From: JBKPNJ01 sp963695705
GTDB taxonomy: Bacteria > Actinomycetota > Actinomycetes > Propionibacteriales > Nocardioidaceae
Direction: 5' to 3'
Length of the DNA stretch: 64,000 nt
NCBI GenBank assembly: GCA_963695705.1
Contig: CAVOHB010000010.1
Location: forward strand, 372,001-436,000
Of the stretch, positions 1 to 8,646 are shown one piece after another. Below the pieces are notes generated by a model. It saw only the letters and a program-made list of their open reading frames with translations. It ran no database searches and had not been told where the DNA came from. The translations under genes and the position numbers were made by a program. Numbering within the stretch: position 1 is the stretch's first letter; every line of letters starts with the position of its first letter.

Positions 1-7
1 GTGGCCA

Positions 8-99
8 CTGCCGGGAACTTCGCAGCTGTTGGTCACGGTTGAACGGCCCGGTGGCCATCGAGTGCGCAAAACGTCGGTGCGGTCAGTGCTGACGCACCC
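8..99. repeat. Dispersed ~95-bp intergenic repeat, copy A
   Basis: This is one of three copies of an intergenic repeat; copy B lies at 33228-33324 in the opposite orientation and copy C at 58866-58940. The shared blocks are TGTTGGTCACGGTTGA and TGCGCAAAACGTCGGTGCGG, and A and B also share the ending GACGCACCC. In B and C the halves form an inverted repeat (TTGGTCAC with GTGACCAA). In A the second arm has changed to GTGGCCATC, so its stem is weakened. There is no open frame with a recognisable product. Confidence 0.75.
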
Positions 100-125
100 A
101 ACCCGTGCCTATCGGCGTGACACGT

Positions 126-200
126 TGTCGGATGGCGCGTCAACAACTGTCGGATCGCGTGTAACAAGTGTCGGATCGCGAAAGTGTCGGATCGCGCGGG
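126..200. repeat. 21-bp TGTCGGATCGCG repeat, short tandem array
   Basis: Four tandem units begin with TGTCGGAT(C/G)GCG at 126, 148, 169 and 185, spaced 22, 21 and 16 nt. The same unit, usually written TTTCACGCGATCCGACA on the other strand, forms a four-unit array at 57709-57792, a two-unit array at 58800-58832 and a single copy at 19883-19903. The array lies downstream of the fumarase gene, which ends at 252 on the minus strand. Its role is unknown. There are no unique spacers between units. Confidence 0.75.
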
Positions 201-251
201 GGGTTGGCGGCGTGGGCCGGGGGCCGCGGATGCGGTGGATGAGCCGGGGTG

Positions 252-1667
252 TCAGGGGTGCGTCATGCTCAGGACGTCCAGCGCCTCGTCGAGCTGTTGC
301 TCGGTGAGCTCGCCCCGCTCGATGTATCCCTGCTCGACCACGACCTCCCGGATGGTCTTCCGCTCCCGAAGTGAGGCCTTGACGACCTTCGCCGCGTTCT
401 CGTATCCGATGTAGGTGTTCAGCGGTGTCACGATCGACGGTGAGGACTCGGCGTACTCCCGGCACCTGTCGACATCGGCGACGATGCCGTCGATGCAACG
501 GTCGGCCAGCAGCCTCGAGACGGTCGACAGCAGCCGGATCGACTCGAGCAGGTTGCGGGCGATCACCGGCATCTGGACGTTGAGCTCGAAGTTCCCGGAC
601 GCTCCCGCGGCGACGATGGCGGCGTCGTTGCCGATCACCTGAGAGCACACCATGGTGGTGGCTTCCGGCAGGACCGGGTTGACCTTCCCGGGCATGATGC
701 TCGACCCGGGCTGCAGGTCAGGCAGCTGGATCTCGGCGATCCCGGCCCGCGGGCCAGAGCCCATCCAGCGAAGGTCGTTGGCGATCTTTAGCAGGCTGAC
801 CGCGATGGTCCGCAGCTGCCCTGACAGCTCGACGAGCCCGTCGCGTGCACCCTGGGCCTCGAAGTGGTTGCGCGCCTCGGTCAGCGGCAGCCCGGTCTCG
901 TCGGCGAGCACGTCGATGACTCGAGCGGCGAAGCCCGGCGGCGTGTTGATGCCGGTGCCGACCGCGGTGCCGCCGAGCGGCAGCTCCGCGACCCGGGGGA
1001 GCGTGCTCTGCAGGCGTTCGGCGCCGTACCGGATCTGCGCCGCGTAGCCGCCGAACTCCTGCCCGAGTGTGACCGGCGTGGCGTCCATCAGATGGGTCCG
1101 GCCGGACTTGACCACATGGGCGAACTCCGCGGCCTTGTTCTCCAGCGCCTGGGCCAGCCGGCTCAGCGCAGGCTCCAGATCCTCTGTCAGGGCCGCGCTG
1201 GCGGCCACGTGGATGGAGGTCGGGAACGTGTCGTTGCTGGACTGGCTGGCGTTGACGTGGTCGTTCGGGTGCACGTCACGACCGAGCCGCTCGGTGGCCA
1301 GGGTGGCGAGCACCTCGTTCATGTTCATGTTGCTCGACGTCCCCGAGCCGGTCTGGAAGACGTCGAGAGGGAACTCGCGGTCGTGTGCTCCATCGGCCAC
1401 CTCCTTCGCCGCTGAGCGGATCGCGTCGGTGATGTCCCGAGGGACAACGCCCAGCTCGCGATTGACGGTGGCGGCTGCCGCCTTGATCAGGGCCAGCGCC
1501 CGGATCTGGTGCCGCTCCAGGGTGGTGCCGGAGATCGGAAAGTTGTCGATCGCGCGCTGCGTCTGAGCCCGCCACTTGGCGTGGGCGGGAACTCGTACCT
1601 CTCCCATCGTGTCGTGCTCGACGCGAAACCCGGCGCCGTCATTGTCGTCGTCCACCTTGTCGGCCAT
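252..1667 (-). CDS. fumC: Class II fumarate hydratase
   Basis: Fumarase of the class II (iron-independent) family, which interconverts fumarate and L-malate in the TCA cycle as a cytosolic homotetramer. The 471-residue product has the usual length. It carries the fumarate-lyase signature GSSIMPGKVNPV and the substrate-loop motifs SGTSSNMNMNEV and GRTHLMDATP. An ATG at 1667 directly follows an in-frame GTG at 1670, so either could be the start. The gene overlaps the 3' end of the upstream methyltransferase-like gene by about 30 bp, so the two are probably co-transcribed. The argininosuccinate-lyase and aspartase relatives are less likely given the full fumarase-type motif set. Confidence 0.95.
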   Translation of the reverse strand: MADKVDDDNDGAGFRVEHDTMGEVRVPAHAKWRAQTQRAIDNFPISGTTLERHQIRALALIKAAAATVNRELGVVPRDITDAIRSAAKEVADGAHDREFPLDVFQTGSGTSSNMNMNEVLATLATERLGRDVHPNDHVNASQSSNDTFPTSIHVAASAALTEDLEPALSRLAQALENKAAEFAHVVKSGRTHLMDATPVTLGQEFGGYAAQIRYGAERLQSTLPRVAELPLGGTAVGTGINTPPGFAARVIDVLADETGLPLTEARNHFEAQGARDGLVELSGQLRTIAVSLLKIANDLRWMGSGPRAGIAEIQLPDLQPGSSIMPGKVNPVLPEATTMVCSQVIGNDAAIVAAGASGNFELNVQMPVIARNLLESIRLLSTVSRLLADRCIDGIVADVDRCREYAESSPSIVTPLNTYIGYENAAKVVKASLRERKTIREVVVEQGYIERGELTEQQLDEALDVLSMTHP

Positions 1668-2454
1668 CACCTGAGACTACGGGACCTGAGACTGCGGCCC
1701 GGATACCCTCGGTGGCGGTCCGGGCCGAGACGCCCCTGAGGGACACGTACACGTGGTACGTCGCCTCGCGGCTGCCGAGTCCGGCGGCGGTTTCGATCTG
1801 CTGGCACGGCCCGACGGTCCGTTCCAGGGCGTCGCGCAGTGCGGGAGCCGGGGCCGATGACCAGACGGCCAGCGCCCCCGCGGGCCGCAGCGTGTGTGCA
1901 CAGGCGGAGAGGAAGTCGTCGCTGTAGACCCGGGAATTGTGGGGGTACACCAGGAACCCTGGTCCGTTGTCCACGTCGAGGAGCACAGCGTCGAACGATC
2001 CCGGCGCGGCGTCTGCGACGACCTGGCGGACGTCGCCGATGCGCACGTGAACTCTCGTGCTCCGCATGACATCAGCCGTGTCGGGCACCAGGCCACGGTT
2101 CATCCAGTCCACGACGGCGGGCTCCAGCTCGACGACGTCGATGCGGTCTACGCGCCGATCGTCGAGCAGCACGTGGACGGTGAAGCCGAGCCCGAGGCCC
2201 CCGACGAGAACTCGAGCCGGACGGTCGAGCCGGGCCAGCGTCGCCGTGGCGAGCCGCCGCTCCGATGTCGTGTTCGAGGTGTCCATCACCGTGACGCCGT
2301 TGACACGGAGCTCGTGGACGAACTCGCCCTGACCCGTCGAATCCGGCTCAGCCGGGCGCCGCCGCAGCACGACCTCGCCGTGTTCGGACTCCGCCCGTGC
2401 CACGGTCTCGTACGCTCTGCCGCTCTCCGTCCCGCCTGCCCTCCCGTGCGTCAT
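1639..2454 (-). CDS. Spermidine-synthase-like SAM-dependent methyltransferase-fold protein
   Basis: A 271-residue protein with the Rossmann fold of the spermidine synthase/SpeE-like family. A nucleotide-binding loop VLVGGLGLGFT (about residues 82-92) is followed by an acidic strand end VVELEPAVVDW and by LLDVDNGPGFLV. It lacks the GGGDG loop and the Asp pair of true aminopropyltransferases, so polyamine synthesis is doubtful; it may use S-adenosylmethionine on another substrate. It overlaps fumC by about 30 bp and probably shares its transcript. The start ATG lies inside a palindromic repeat (2450-2478), so a later start is possible. The exact function is unknown. Confidence 0.7.
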   Translation of the reverse strand: MTHGRAGGTESGRAYETVARAESEHGEVVLRRRPAEPDSTGQGEFVHELRVNGVTVMDTSNTTSERRLATATLARLDRPARVLVGGLGLGFTVHVLLDDRRVDRIDVVELEPAVVDWMNRGLVPDTADVMRSTRVHVRIGDVRQVVADAAPGSFDAVLLDVDNGPGFLVYPHNSRVYSDDFLSACAHTLRPAGALAVWSSAPAPALRDALERTVGPCQQIETAAGLGSREATYHVYVSLRGVSARTATEGIRAAVSGPVVSGDGRQGGRRQ

Positions 2455-2478
2455 GACCCTCAGATTTGCATGACGTTA
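2445..2478. repeat. CGTCATGCA/TCATGACG palindromic element, copy 1
   Basis: Read on the minus strand this is CGTCATGCA, ten bases, then TCATGACGCAC. Related elements lie at 2718-2766 and 45066-45105. The palindrome contains the annotated ATG of the spermidine-synthase-like gene, so it sits over a translation start or its leader. Confidence 0.6.
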
Positions 2479-2717
2479 GCCGGGGTGGCACCTTCTTCAC
2501 AGTCGAGGAGCCGTTCAACACCCGGAGCTGAGGGTGAGCCCGCACGACGCGCTCCGTCAGAACAACAGCGTCCCGGCGGCGACATGTGCTGAGGCTGCCG
2601 TTGCTCGGGCTCCGGGTGGCTCCGGACGAGATCTTCCGGCAGATCGAAAGGGCTCGTCTCGCGTGGCTGGTCGTGACTCCGCGGGGCGAGCGAGCTGAGC
2701 CGCCACCGTGTCGGCTT
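2479..2717. other. Intergenic stretch with no supported gene
   Basis: This gap lies between two palindromic elements, upstream of both a minus-strand and a plus-strand gene, so it should hold their promoters. A plus-strand frame starting with GTG at 2586 runs for roughly 55 codons and reads like protein in places (LRLPLLGLRVAPDEIFRQI), but it has no recognisable family or ribosome binding site and continues into the palindrome. I do not call it a gene. Confidence 0.4.
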
Positions 2718-2766
2718 ACGTCATGCATCCCTGCGGGTCATGAGCCTCAGATGGCATGACGCAAGG
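2718..2766. repeat. CGTCATGCA/GCATGACGCAAG palindromic element, copy 2
   Basis: The order is CGTCATGCA, ten bases, TCATGA, about ten bases, then GCATGACGCAAG. The first 25 bases have the same layout as copy 1 at 2445-2478 on the opposite strand, and the last arm is shared with the hairpin at 45066-45105. It lies just upstream of the DUF1707 gene; an ATG inside it opens that gene's frame, but a downstream GTG is the better start. Confidence 0.6.
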
Positions 2767-2818
2767 GTCCCCATTTGGTGGTCGGGGGCAGGACGGATCT
2801 GGGGCTACCCTGTCGGAG

Positions 2819-3463
2819 GTGGACTACCTTCCCGCGCATCACGGCTATCGAGTCTCGGACGCCGACCGCGAAAAGGTCGCCGAGCTGCTGCGCGAGGCGG
2901 CCGGCGAGGGCCGGTTGGAGATCCACGAGCTCGAGGAGCGACTCGAGCGGGCGTATGCCGCCAAGACGTACGGGGACCTCGAACCGGTGACCCAGGACCT
3001 GCCCGCGTCCGCCTCGGTCGGTCAGGACCCGGTACAGCGGCACCCGGGGGCGCAATGGACCCGGGTCGGCGGTACGCCGACGGGCTCCACCGCGATCGCG
3101 ATCTTCTCCGGATCGGACCGACGGGGCGCCTGGGTGGTGCCGCCGCAGTTCAGCGCATTCGCGATGTTCGGTGGCGTCAGCCTCGACCTTCGAGAGGCCC
3201 TGCTGGCCGAGCGCGAGGTCACCATCACCGCGGTCGCCATCATGGGTGGTGTCGACATCACCGTTCCGGATGACTGCGCCGTCGTGGTCGACGGTGCAGG
3301 CGTTCTGGGAGGCTTCGACGAGTCCGTCAGGCGCGGGATCGCACCAGCTCCGCCCGGATCCCCGGTGGTTCGGATTCGCGGGCTCGCCGTCATGGGCGGC
3401 GTCACGGTGAAGCGCAGGCCGCCGAAACGCGAGTTCTTCAAGCGCCTCGGCAAGCCGTTATAG
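2819..3463 (+). CDS. DUF1707 protein with LiaF-like C-terminal domain
   Basis: A 214-residue protein of a family widespread in actinobacteria. The N-terminal DUF1707 module (GYRVSDADREKVAELLREA, then a helical stretch rich in Glu and Arg) is followed by a C-terminal beta-rich domain resembling the cell-wall-active antibiotic response domain of LiaF. Its role is unproven; envelope stress sensing is the usual suggestion. The frame is open from an ATG at 2756, but GTG 2819 fits better: TACCCT at 2806-2811 lies 7 nt upstream, the spacing of a leaderless promoter. No membrane segment is obvious, so any envelope link would be indirect. Confidence 0.75.
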   Translation: MDYLPAHHGYRVSDADREKVAELLREAAGEGRLEIHELEERLERAYAAKTYGDLEPVTQDLPASASVGQDPVQRHPGAQWTRVGGTPTGSTAIAIFSGSDRRGAWVVPPQFSAFAMFGGVSLDLREALLAEREVTITAVAIMGGVDITVPDDCAVVVDGAGVLGGFDESVRRGIAPAPPGSPVVRIRGLAVMGGVTVKRRPPKREFFKRLGKPL

Positions 3464-3597
3464 GAAAGCAAGCGTCCAGCATCGACCGTTGCCGTCTTCG
3501 TTGTCGCGCGCCGGCTTCTACCGCTGGCTGTGCACCCCGTCCCGTCCGGGGCGACCCGGGCGGCGCCGGCTGACTCGTGATGCCAGACTGGTGGATC

Positions 3598-5067
3598 ATG
3601 CGGCAGCTCAGCGCCCTGGACGCCCAGTTCCTCAATGTCGAGTCGGCCACCACGGTGGGACACGTCGGCGCCCTCGTGGTGCTGGATCCCTCGTCGATCC
3701 CCGGTGGTGACCTGACCCTCGACGGCCTCAGGGATGTCATCGAGCCGCGGTTGCACCTCGCCGATCCGTTCCGGCAGCGGCTGGTTGAGGTGCCGCTCGG
3801 GTTGGGACATCCCTACTGGGCCGACGATCCTGACTTCGACATCGAGTTCCACCTGCGCGAGGTCGCGCTGCCGGCGCCGGGTGACCAGCAGCAACTGGCC
3901 GAGCAGGTGGCCCGTATCCATGCCCGACCCTTGGACCGGACCCGGCCGCTGTGGGAGATGTACCTGATCCACGGCGTCACCGGTGGACGCTCCGCGCTGT
4001 ACTCCAAGGTGCACCACGCCGCGATCGACGGCGTGTCCGGCGCCGAGATCCTGGCTGCGATCATGGACGTCACGCCTGAGCCGCGAGATGTGGAGCAGGT
4101 CGACTGGTCGCCGGATGACCTGCCGAGCAGGCTGCGGCTGGTCGAACGGGGCTTGGTCTCCGCCTTGACCAGGCCACTCGAGTTGACTCGTGCGTTCGGG
4201 AGGTCACTACCCCACCTGGCCGACGTTCCCGGCGCGGGAAATGTGCCCGGGCTGAAGGCGGTCAGTGGCATCGCCGGCGCGGTGAAGGCGTTTGTCACCG
4301 GCTCTTTGGTGCGGCGGAATACCGATCGACGCGCGCCCGTCGCCCCGCGCACACCGTTCAACGGCCCGATCACACCCCACCGCAAGTTCGCCTACGGTTC
4401 GCTGCCGCTGGACGAGATCAAGGTCGTGAAGAACGCGTACGGCATGACTGTCAACGACGTCGTGATGGCCTTGTGTACCTCGGCGCTGCGCCGGTGGCTA
4501 CTCGACCACGACGCCCTTCCATCGATCCCTGTCGTGGTGGCGGTACCGGTCTCGATTCGATCCCAGGAAAACGGCAGCGCCGCCGGCAACCTGGTGTCGG
4601 TGATGCTGGCGGAGGTGCCTACCCATCTGGGTGCGGCGGATGAGCGCCTGGCGTTCGTCCAGGAGTCGATGCAGGAGGCCAAGCAGCACTTCGACGCGGT
4701 GCCGGCCTCGATCCTGCAGGACCTGTCGATGGTGATACCGACCGCGCTGTCCGGGTTGGCCGCCCGGGCCCTGTTCAAGCTGGTGACGCTGCCCGGCCCG
4801 CCGTTCAACCTGTTCGTCTCCAACATCCCCGGCCCGCAGCTGGCGCTGTACGTCGCGGGCGCACGCGTGCTCGGTGTCTACCCCGTCTCGGCCGTGGCGG
4901 AACTGAGCGGCGGGCTCAACATCACCTGCTTCTCCTACGACGGCGCGCTCGATATCGGCCTCATCGCCTGTCGGGAGCTCGTTCCGGACGTCTGGAACCT
5001 CGTCGGCTACCTGCGCGACGCGCTCGACGAGCTCCTTGTGCTGGTGCCTCCCGAGCGCGGGTTGTAG
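3598..5067 (+). CDS. Wax ester synthase/diacylglycerol acyltransferase (WS/DGAT) family
   Basis: Bifunctional-type acyltransferase of the WS/DGAT family, which transfers acyl groups from acyl-CoA to alcohols or diacylglycerol for storage lipid synthesis. The 489-residue product has the catalytic HHxxxDG motif (HHAAIDGVSG, near residue 140) and the conserved NDVVMALCTSALR, PVSIRSQ and SNIPGP blocks of the DUF1298 C-terminal half. An upstream in-frame ATG at 3577 exists, but MRQLSALDAQF at 3598 is the usual N-terminus. It ends one base before the convergent hydrolase gene. Substrate preference cannot be read from the sequence. Confidence 0.9.
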   Translation: MRQLSALDAQFLNVESATTVGHVGALVVLDPSSIPGGDLTLDGLRDVIEPRLHLADPFRQRLVEVPLGLGHPYWADDPDFDIEFHLREVALPAPGDQQQLAEQVARIHARPLDRTRPLWEMYLIHGVTGGRSALYSKVHHAAIDGVSGAEILAAIMDVTPEPRDVEQVDWSPDDLPSRLRLVERGLVSALTRPLELTRAFGRSLPHLADVPGAGNVPGLKAVSGIAGAVKAFVTGSLVRRNTDRRAPVAPRTPFNGPITPHRKFAYGSLPLDEIKVVKNAYGMTVNDVVMALCTSALRRWLLDHDALPSIPVVVAVPVSIRSQENGSAAGNLVSVMLAEVPTHLGAADERLAFVQESMQEAKQHFDAVPASILQDLSMVIPTALSGLAARALFKLVTLPGPPFNLFVSNIPGPQLALYVAGARVLGVYPVSAVAELSGGLNITCFSYDGALDIGLIACRELVPDVWNLVGYLRDALDELLVLVPPERGL

Positions 5068-5068
5068 C

Positions 5069-5989
5069 TCACGGACCCGCAGCGCAGCCCGGGGTGGCGG
5101 CAGCCCCCGCGCGGTCCGCCGTACGCCCGATGGCCTCGATGATCGTGGGCCAGATCTCCACCGGCAGGTCGTGGCCCATCCCGGGGATCAGCAGCAGCTC
5201 CGCACCGGGGATGGCGGCGGCGGTGGCTCGGCCGCCGGACGGATGCACCATTCGGTCGGCGAGCCCGTGGATGACCAGCGCGGGAATGTCGAGACGGCCC
5301 AGGGCGGCCGTACGGTCGGGCTGCCCGAGGATCGCGAGGGTCTGCCGGGTCACGCCGGCCGCGCTGATCCCACGGTCGAAGGTTTCGACGGCGCGCCCGC
5401 GGTTGGCGGGCAGGTCTGTCGGGTACGCCGGAGACCCGATGGCCCGCCAGAGTCGCTGCGAGTTGACCAGGTACTCGTCAACCGTCGTTGCGCGACGAGC
5501 CAGCAACAGCCGGATCAGCCGGGGATCCTGCCAGCCGACCGACCTGCGTCCGGTCGAAGACATGATGGACGTCAACGAGAGGGCACGCTCGGGGGATGCG
5601 ACCGCCATCGTCTGCACGATCATCCCGCCCATCGATGCACCGACCAGGTGCGCCGCGTCGATGCCGAGGTGGTCCAGGAGCGCGAAGCCGTCGTCGGCGA
5701 GGTCGGCCATCGAGTACGCCGCGTGCCTGCGGTCGCCGAGAAATGCCTGGACGACCTGGCGGCGGCTCCCGCCGCGGTTCTCGAACAGGGTCGAACGGCC
5801 GACATCCCGGTTGTCGAAGCGGATCACGTAGAAGTCGCGCGCGACCAGCTGGTCGCAGAACTCCGCGTCCCACCAGATCAGTGGCCCGCCGAGCCCCATC
5901 ACCAGCAGCAGCGGACGGTCTGCCGGGTCGCCGTGCGTGTCATACGCGATGTCGACGCCGGTACTGAGGGTCGCGATCGCCTCGGGCAT
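5069..5989 (-). CDS. Alpha/beta hydrolase
   Basis: A 306-residue alpha/beta hydrolase, similar in layout to esterases of the RdmC type. The triad can be placed: nucleophile Ser in GASMGGM, Asp in IHGLADRMVHP and His in GMGHDLP. The oxyanion region is VMGLGGPLIWWD. The start at 5989 has GGAG six bases upstream; the frame continues upstream to 6022 without a better start. The gene is tail-to-tail with the WS/DGAT gene, separated by one base. The substrate is unknown; a carboxylester is most likely. Confidence 0.8.
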   Translation of the reverse strand: MPEAIATLSTGVDIAYDTHGDPADRPLLLVMGLGGPLIWWDAEFCDQLVARDFYVIRFDNRDVGRSTLFENRGGSRRQVVQAFLGDRRHAAYSMADLADDGFALLDHLGIDAAHLVGASMGGMIVQTMAVASPERALSLTSIMSSTGRRSVGWQDPRLIRLLLARRATTVDEYLVNSQRLWRAIGSPAYPTDLPANRGRAVETFDRGISAAGVTRQTLAILGQPDRTAALGRLDIPALVIHGLADRMVHPSGGRATAAAIPGAELLLIPGMGHDLPVEIWPTIIEAIGRTADRAGAAATPGCAAGP

Positions 5990-6043
5990 GCAGGTCTCCG
6001 TCGCCGTACGTGGGGTTGCCACCAGTTTAGGACCCGGCGTTAC

Positions 6044-6952
6044 TCACGACGGCTCGCGATGCGGGTGGAAGGCGGTGCCGAGCTCCTCGCGCCAAGGCGG
6101 ATCGGCACCGCGGCGCCCGCAGGTCACCGCAGCGACCGTCATGGCGGCGCTCATCAGCTCGAGCACGTCCCGTTCGCCGGACCAGTAGGCGGCGAGCAAG
6201 CCCGCCATGAAGGCATCACCCGCGCCGACGGTGTCGACCACGTCCACCGGCTGCGAGACCAGCTCGACCGAGCGCGCACGGTCAGCTCCGCTCGCGCCGT
6301 GAGCACCGCGGGTGACGACCGCCACCTCCGTCCTCGATCCGCGGACCAGATCGTCGAGGACGTCGCCGACCGGCCGGTCCGGCTGCAGGTACGCCAGGTC
6401 CTCGTCACTCATCTTGACGATGGTGGACCGGTCCGCGAGGTGGCGTACCCGCCGCCACAACGCCACCGGGTCGGGCGACACGCCCGGCCGGACGTTGGGG
6501 TCGTAGCTGATCGGCAGGCCGGTTTCCGCTGCCCGCTCGACCAGTGAGAGGACGTCGGCGTCACCCGGCTCGACCACGCTCCCCAGGGATCCGACGTGCA
6601 GGCAGGCGAGGTCGTCGGTCAGCGCCAACGAGCCCGGCTCCCAGTCCAGCTTGAACTCGTAGCTCGCCCGGCCCTGGTCGTCCAGCCGGGCGGTCGCCGT
6701 CGAGGTCGGCCCGCCGAGCGGCCGTGCCAGCAGCTCCACGCCGCTGGCAGCGACGTGCTCGCGGATGAGCCCACCGTGCTCGTCGGCTCCCAGACAGGTG
6801 ATGAGCCGAACGGGAACGCCCAGTCGGGCCAGCCCGACGGAGACGTTCATCGGGGATCCTCCGGGGGACACGGACAGCTGTTCGCCATCGGACCCGAGCA
6901 CGATGTCGACCAGGGACTCGCCCACCACCAGGACCGCGCTCCAGTCCGGCAT
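6044..6952 (-). CDS. PfkB-family carbohydrate kinase (fructokinase-like)
   Basis: A 302-residue ribokinase/PfkB-family sugar kinase that would phosphorylate a sugar or sugar phosphate with ATP. It has the N-terminal signature GGSPMNVSVGLARLG and the catalytic/anion-hole motif DTVGAGDAFMAG with the base Asp. Its ATG is one base after the stop of the upstream glpX gene on the same strand, so the two are translationally coupled. The pairing with a fructose-1,6-bisphosphatase suggests fructose or fructose-phosphate chemistry, but the exact substrate (fructose, fructose 6-phosphate or other) cannot be fixed. Confidence 0.85.
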   Translation of the reverse strand: MPDWSAVLVVGESLVDIVLGSDGEQLSVSPGGSPMNVSVGLARLGVPVRLITCLGADEHGGLIREHVAASGVELLARPLGGPTSTATARLDDQGRASYEFKLDWEPGSLALTDDLACLHVGSLGSVVEPGDADVLSLVERAAETGLPISYDPNVRPGVSPDPVALWRRVRHLADRSTIVKMSDEDLAYLQPDRPVGDVLDDLVRGSRTEVAVVTRGAHGASGADRARSVELVSQPVDVVDTVGAGDAFMAGLLAAYWSGERDVLELMSAAMTVAAVTCGRRGADPPWREELGTAFHPHREPS

Positions 6953-6953
6953 G

Positions 6954-7988
6954 TCAGCGCGCGTGCTCGAAGTCGACCATTGCGTACGCCCGGAGCTTCG
7001 ACAGCCGGTGGGTGCTCTTGATGCTGCGGATGGTGCCGCTGCGCGACCGCATTACCAGCGAGTGGGTGGTGGCGCCTCCCGCGCGGTAGCGGACTCCCTC
7101 CATCAGCTCGCCCTCGGTGATCCCCGTGGCAACGAAGAAGACGTCATCGCCGCTCACCAGGTCGCTGGTCGACAGCACCCGGTCGAGGTCATGTCCGGCG
7201 TCAATGGCGCGCTGCCTCTCGTCATCGTCGCTCGGCCACAGCCGGCCCTGGATCGTCCCGCCCAGGCACTTCATTGCGCAGGCGGAGATGATGCCCTCCG
7301 GGGTGCCGCCGATACCGAGCAGCAGGTCGATTCCGGTGTCCGGCCTGGCGGCCATGATGGCACCCGCGACGTCGCCGTCGGAGATGAACTTGATCCGGGC
7401 ACCGACGCTGCGTACTTCATCCGCGATCCGCTCGTGACGAGGGCGATCGAGCAACACCACGGTCACGTCGTCCGGGGTGCCGCCCTTGGCCTTGGCCACC
7501 CGCCTGATGTTCTCGGCCACCGGTTCGCGGATGTCGACGACGTCCGCGGCCTCTGGCCCGGTGACGAGCTTCTCCATGTAGAAGACCGCGGACGGGTCGT
7601 ACATCGTTCCCCGCGGAGAGACGGCCATGACCGAGATGGCATTGTTCATGCCCTTCGCCGCCAACGTGGTTCCGTCGATCGGGTCGACCGCCACGTCGCA
7701 CTCCGGTCCGATCCCGTCCCCGACCTCCTCGCCGTTGAACAGCATCGGCGCGTTGTCCTTCTCCCCTTCGCCGATCACCACGACGCCACTCATCCCCACC
7801 GTGCCGATCAGGGCGCGCATCGCACTCACCGCGACCCCGTCCGCACCGTTCTTGTCGCCACGCCCGACCCAACGACCTGCCGCCATCGCGGCGGCCTCGG
7901 TCACGCGGACCAGTTCGAGTGCCAGGTTGCGGTCGGGCGCCTCCGCCGCGGGCTGCAGACGGTGGGGTATCTGCGGGTTGTCAGGCAT
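6954..7988 (-). CDS. glpX: Class II fructose-1,6-bisphosphatase
   Basis: GlpX-type fructose-1,6-bisphosphatase, the gluconeogenic enzyme that hydrolyses fructose 1,6-bisphosphate to fructose 6-phosphate using a divalent metal. The 344-residue product is full length. It shows the metal-site motifs GEGEKDNAPML and DPIDGTTLAAKGMNNA. The frame stays open about 300 bp further upstream, but the start at 7988 is supported by an AGGGGAGG box ten bases upstream and matches the family N-terminus. It heads an operon with the PfkB kinase. Confidence 0.93.
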   Translation of the reverse strand: MPDNPQIPHRLQPAAEAPDRNLALELVRVTEAAAMAAGRWVGRGDKNGADGVAVSAMRALIGTVGMSGVVVIGEGEKDNAPMLFNGEEVGDGIGPECDVAVDPIDGTTLAAKGMNNAISVMAVSPRGTMYDPSAVFYMEKLVTGPEAADVVDIREPVAENIRRVAKAKGGTPDDVTVVLLDRPRHERIADEVRSVGARIKFISDGDVAGAIMAARPDTGIDLLLGIGGTPEGIISACAMKCLGGTIQGRLWPSDDDERQRAIDAGHDLDRVLSTSDLVSGDDVFFVATGITEGELMEGVRYRAGGATTHSLVMRSRSGTIRSIKSTHRLSKLRAYAMVDFEHAR

Positions 7989-8272
7989 CACCGTTCGGCC
8001 TCCCCTGGCGACGACAGCATCGCGGCGATCGTAACCGAGCCCTTGCGGCCCGCGTATCCGTGCCCGGAAGGCAGGCAGGTCGCGCACGTCCACATCGAGA
8101 GACAATTCCGCGGACTTCAGTCGGTCGGCTGCATTGTCGTTGGTCATGTGGGCAAGACATTCCCATTCCGCAATTGCGTGGCCGGTTTTGCGCCCAGCGA
8201 ATGTACATATCCAGTGAATGAAAATCACCCTGAGTAATACTCGGACATAATCCGTGAGTAATTCCGTAACGT
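7989..8272. other. glpX upstream region with an AT-rich patch
   Basis: This region separates glpX (minus) from a gene remnant (plus). Bases about 8140-8280 are clearly AT-richer than their surroundings, with stretches such as GAGTAATACTCGGACATAAT. The glpX promoter must lie in this gap. No RNA gene or protein family was recognised. The low GC next to a broken gene could be a scar of transferred DNA. Confidence 0.4.
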
Positions 8273-8539
8273 GTGTTTGGCCCAACCTTCCACCGCCGCA
8301 CCTACGCAGGGAGCTACGGCGCCGGCTTCTCCATCGCCACCTCCGGACCTGCGGTGACCCGTGCGGTCCTGATGGCGCCGGGAGCGACCACCCACGCCGA
8401 CGAGATGAACGCCCGACACGTCGACTTCACCGCCACGGCACCGACGTCGGCGGTGGCACCGCCCGGCTACTACATGCTCTTCGTGCTGACCGCCAACGGG
8501 ATTCCGTCTCCCGCCGGCTGGGTTCACGTCGGCCCCTGA
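8273..8539 (+). pseudogene. C-terminal remnant of a galactose-oxidase-like (DUF1929) protein
   Basis: Only the last 88 residues of a galactose oxidase/glyoxal oxidase-type copper radical oxidase remain. The frame reads through the DUF1929 domain, with APGATTHADEMNARHVDF matching the family block that ends THSxDMxQR, and VAPPGYYMLFVLTANGIPS matching its final strands. The beta-propeller with its Cys-Tyr cofactor and most copper ligands is absent, since nothing recognisable lies upstream. A product from the internal ATG at 8273 would not be an oxidase. The DNA directly upstream is AT-rich and unrelated, so the rest was deleted or replaced. Confidence 0.75.
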
Positions 8540-8646
8540 TGCTCTGACCGGCTGTGGCGGACCGGCAGCCCGGGTCCTCCCCGTGCTGCCGGGCGGAGCC
8601 GGGTGCCTCGTGGACATGGTGAGGCGCCGTAGCCGACGATACGGAG

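Noticed and set aside
109..648. Long frame opposite the fumC 3' end
   Set aside because: It overlaps an intact fumC and gives an Arg-rich product with no family resemblance, typical of a shadow frame in GC-rich DNA.
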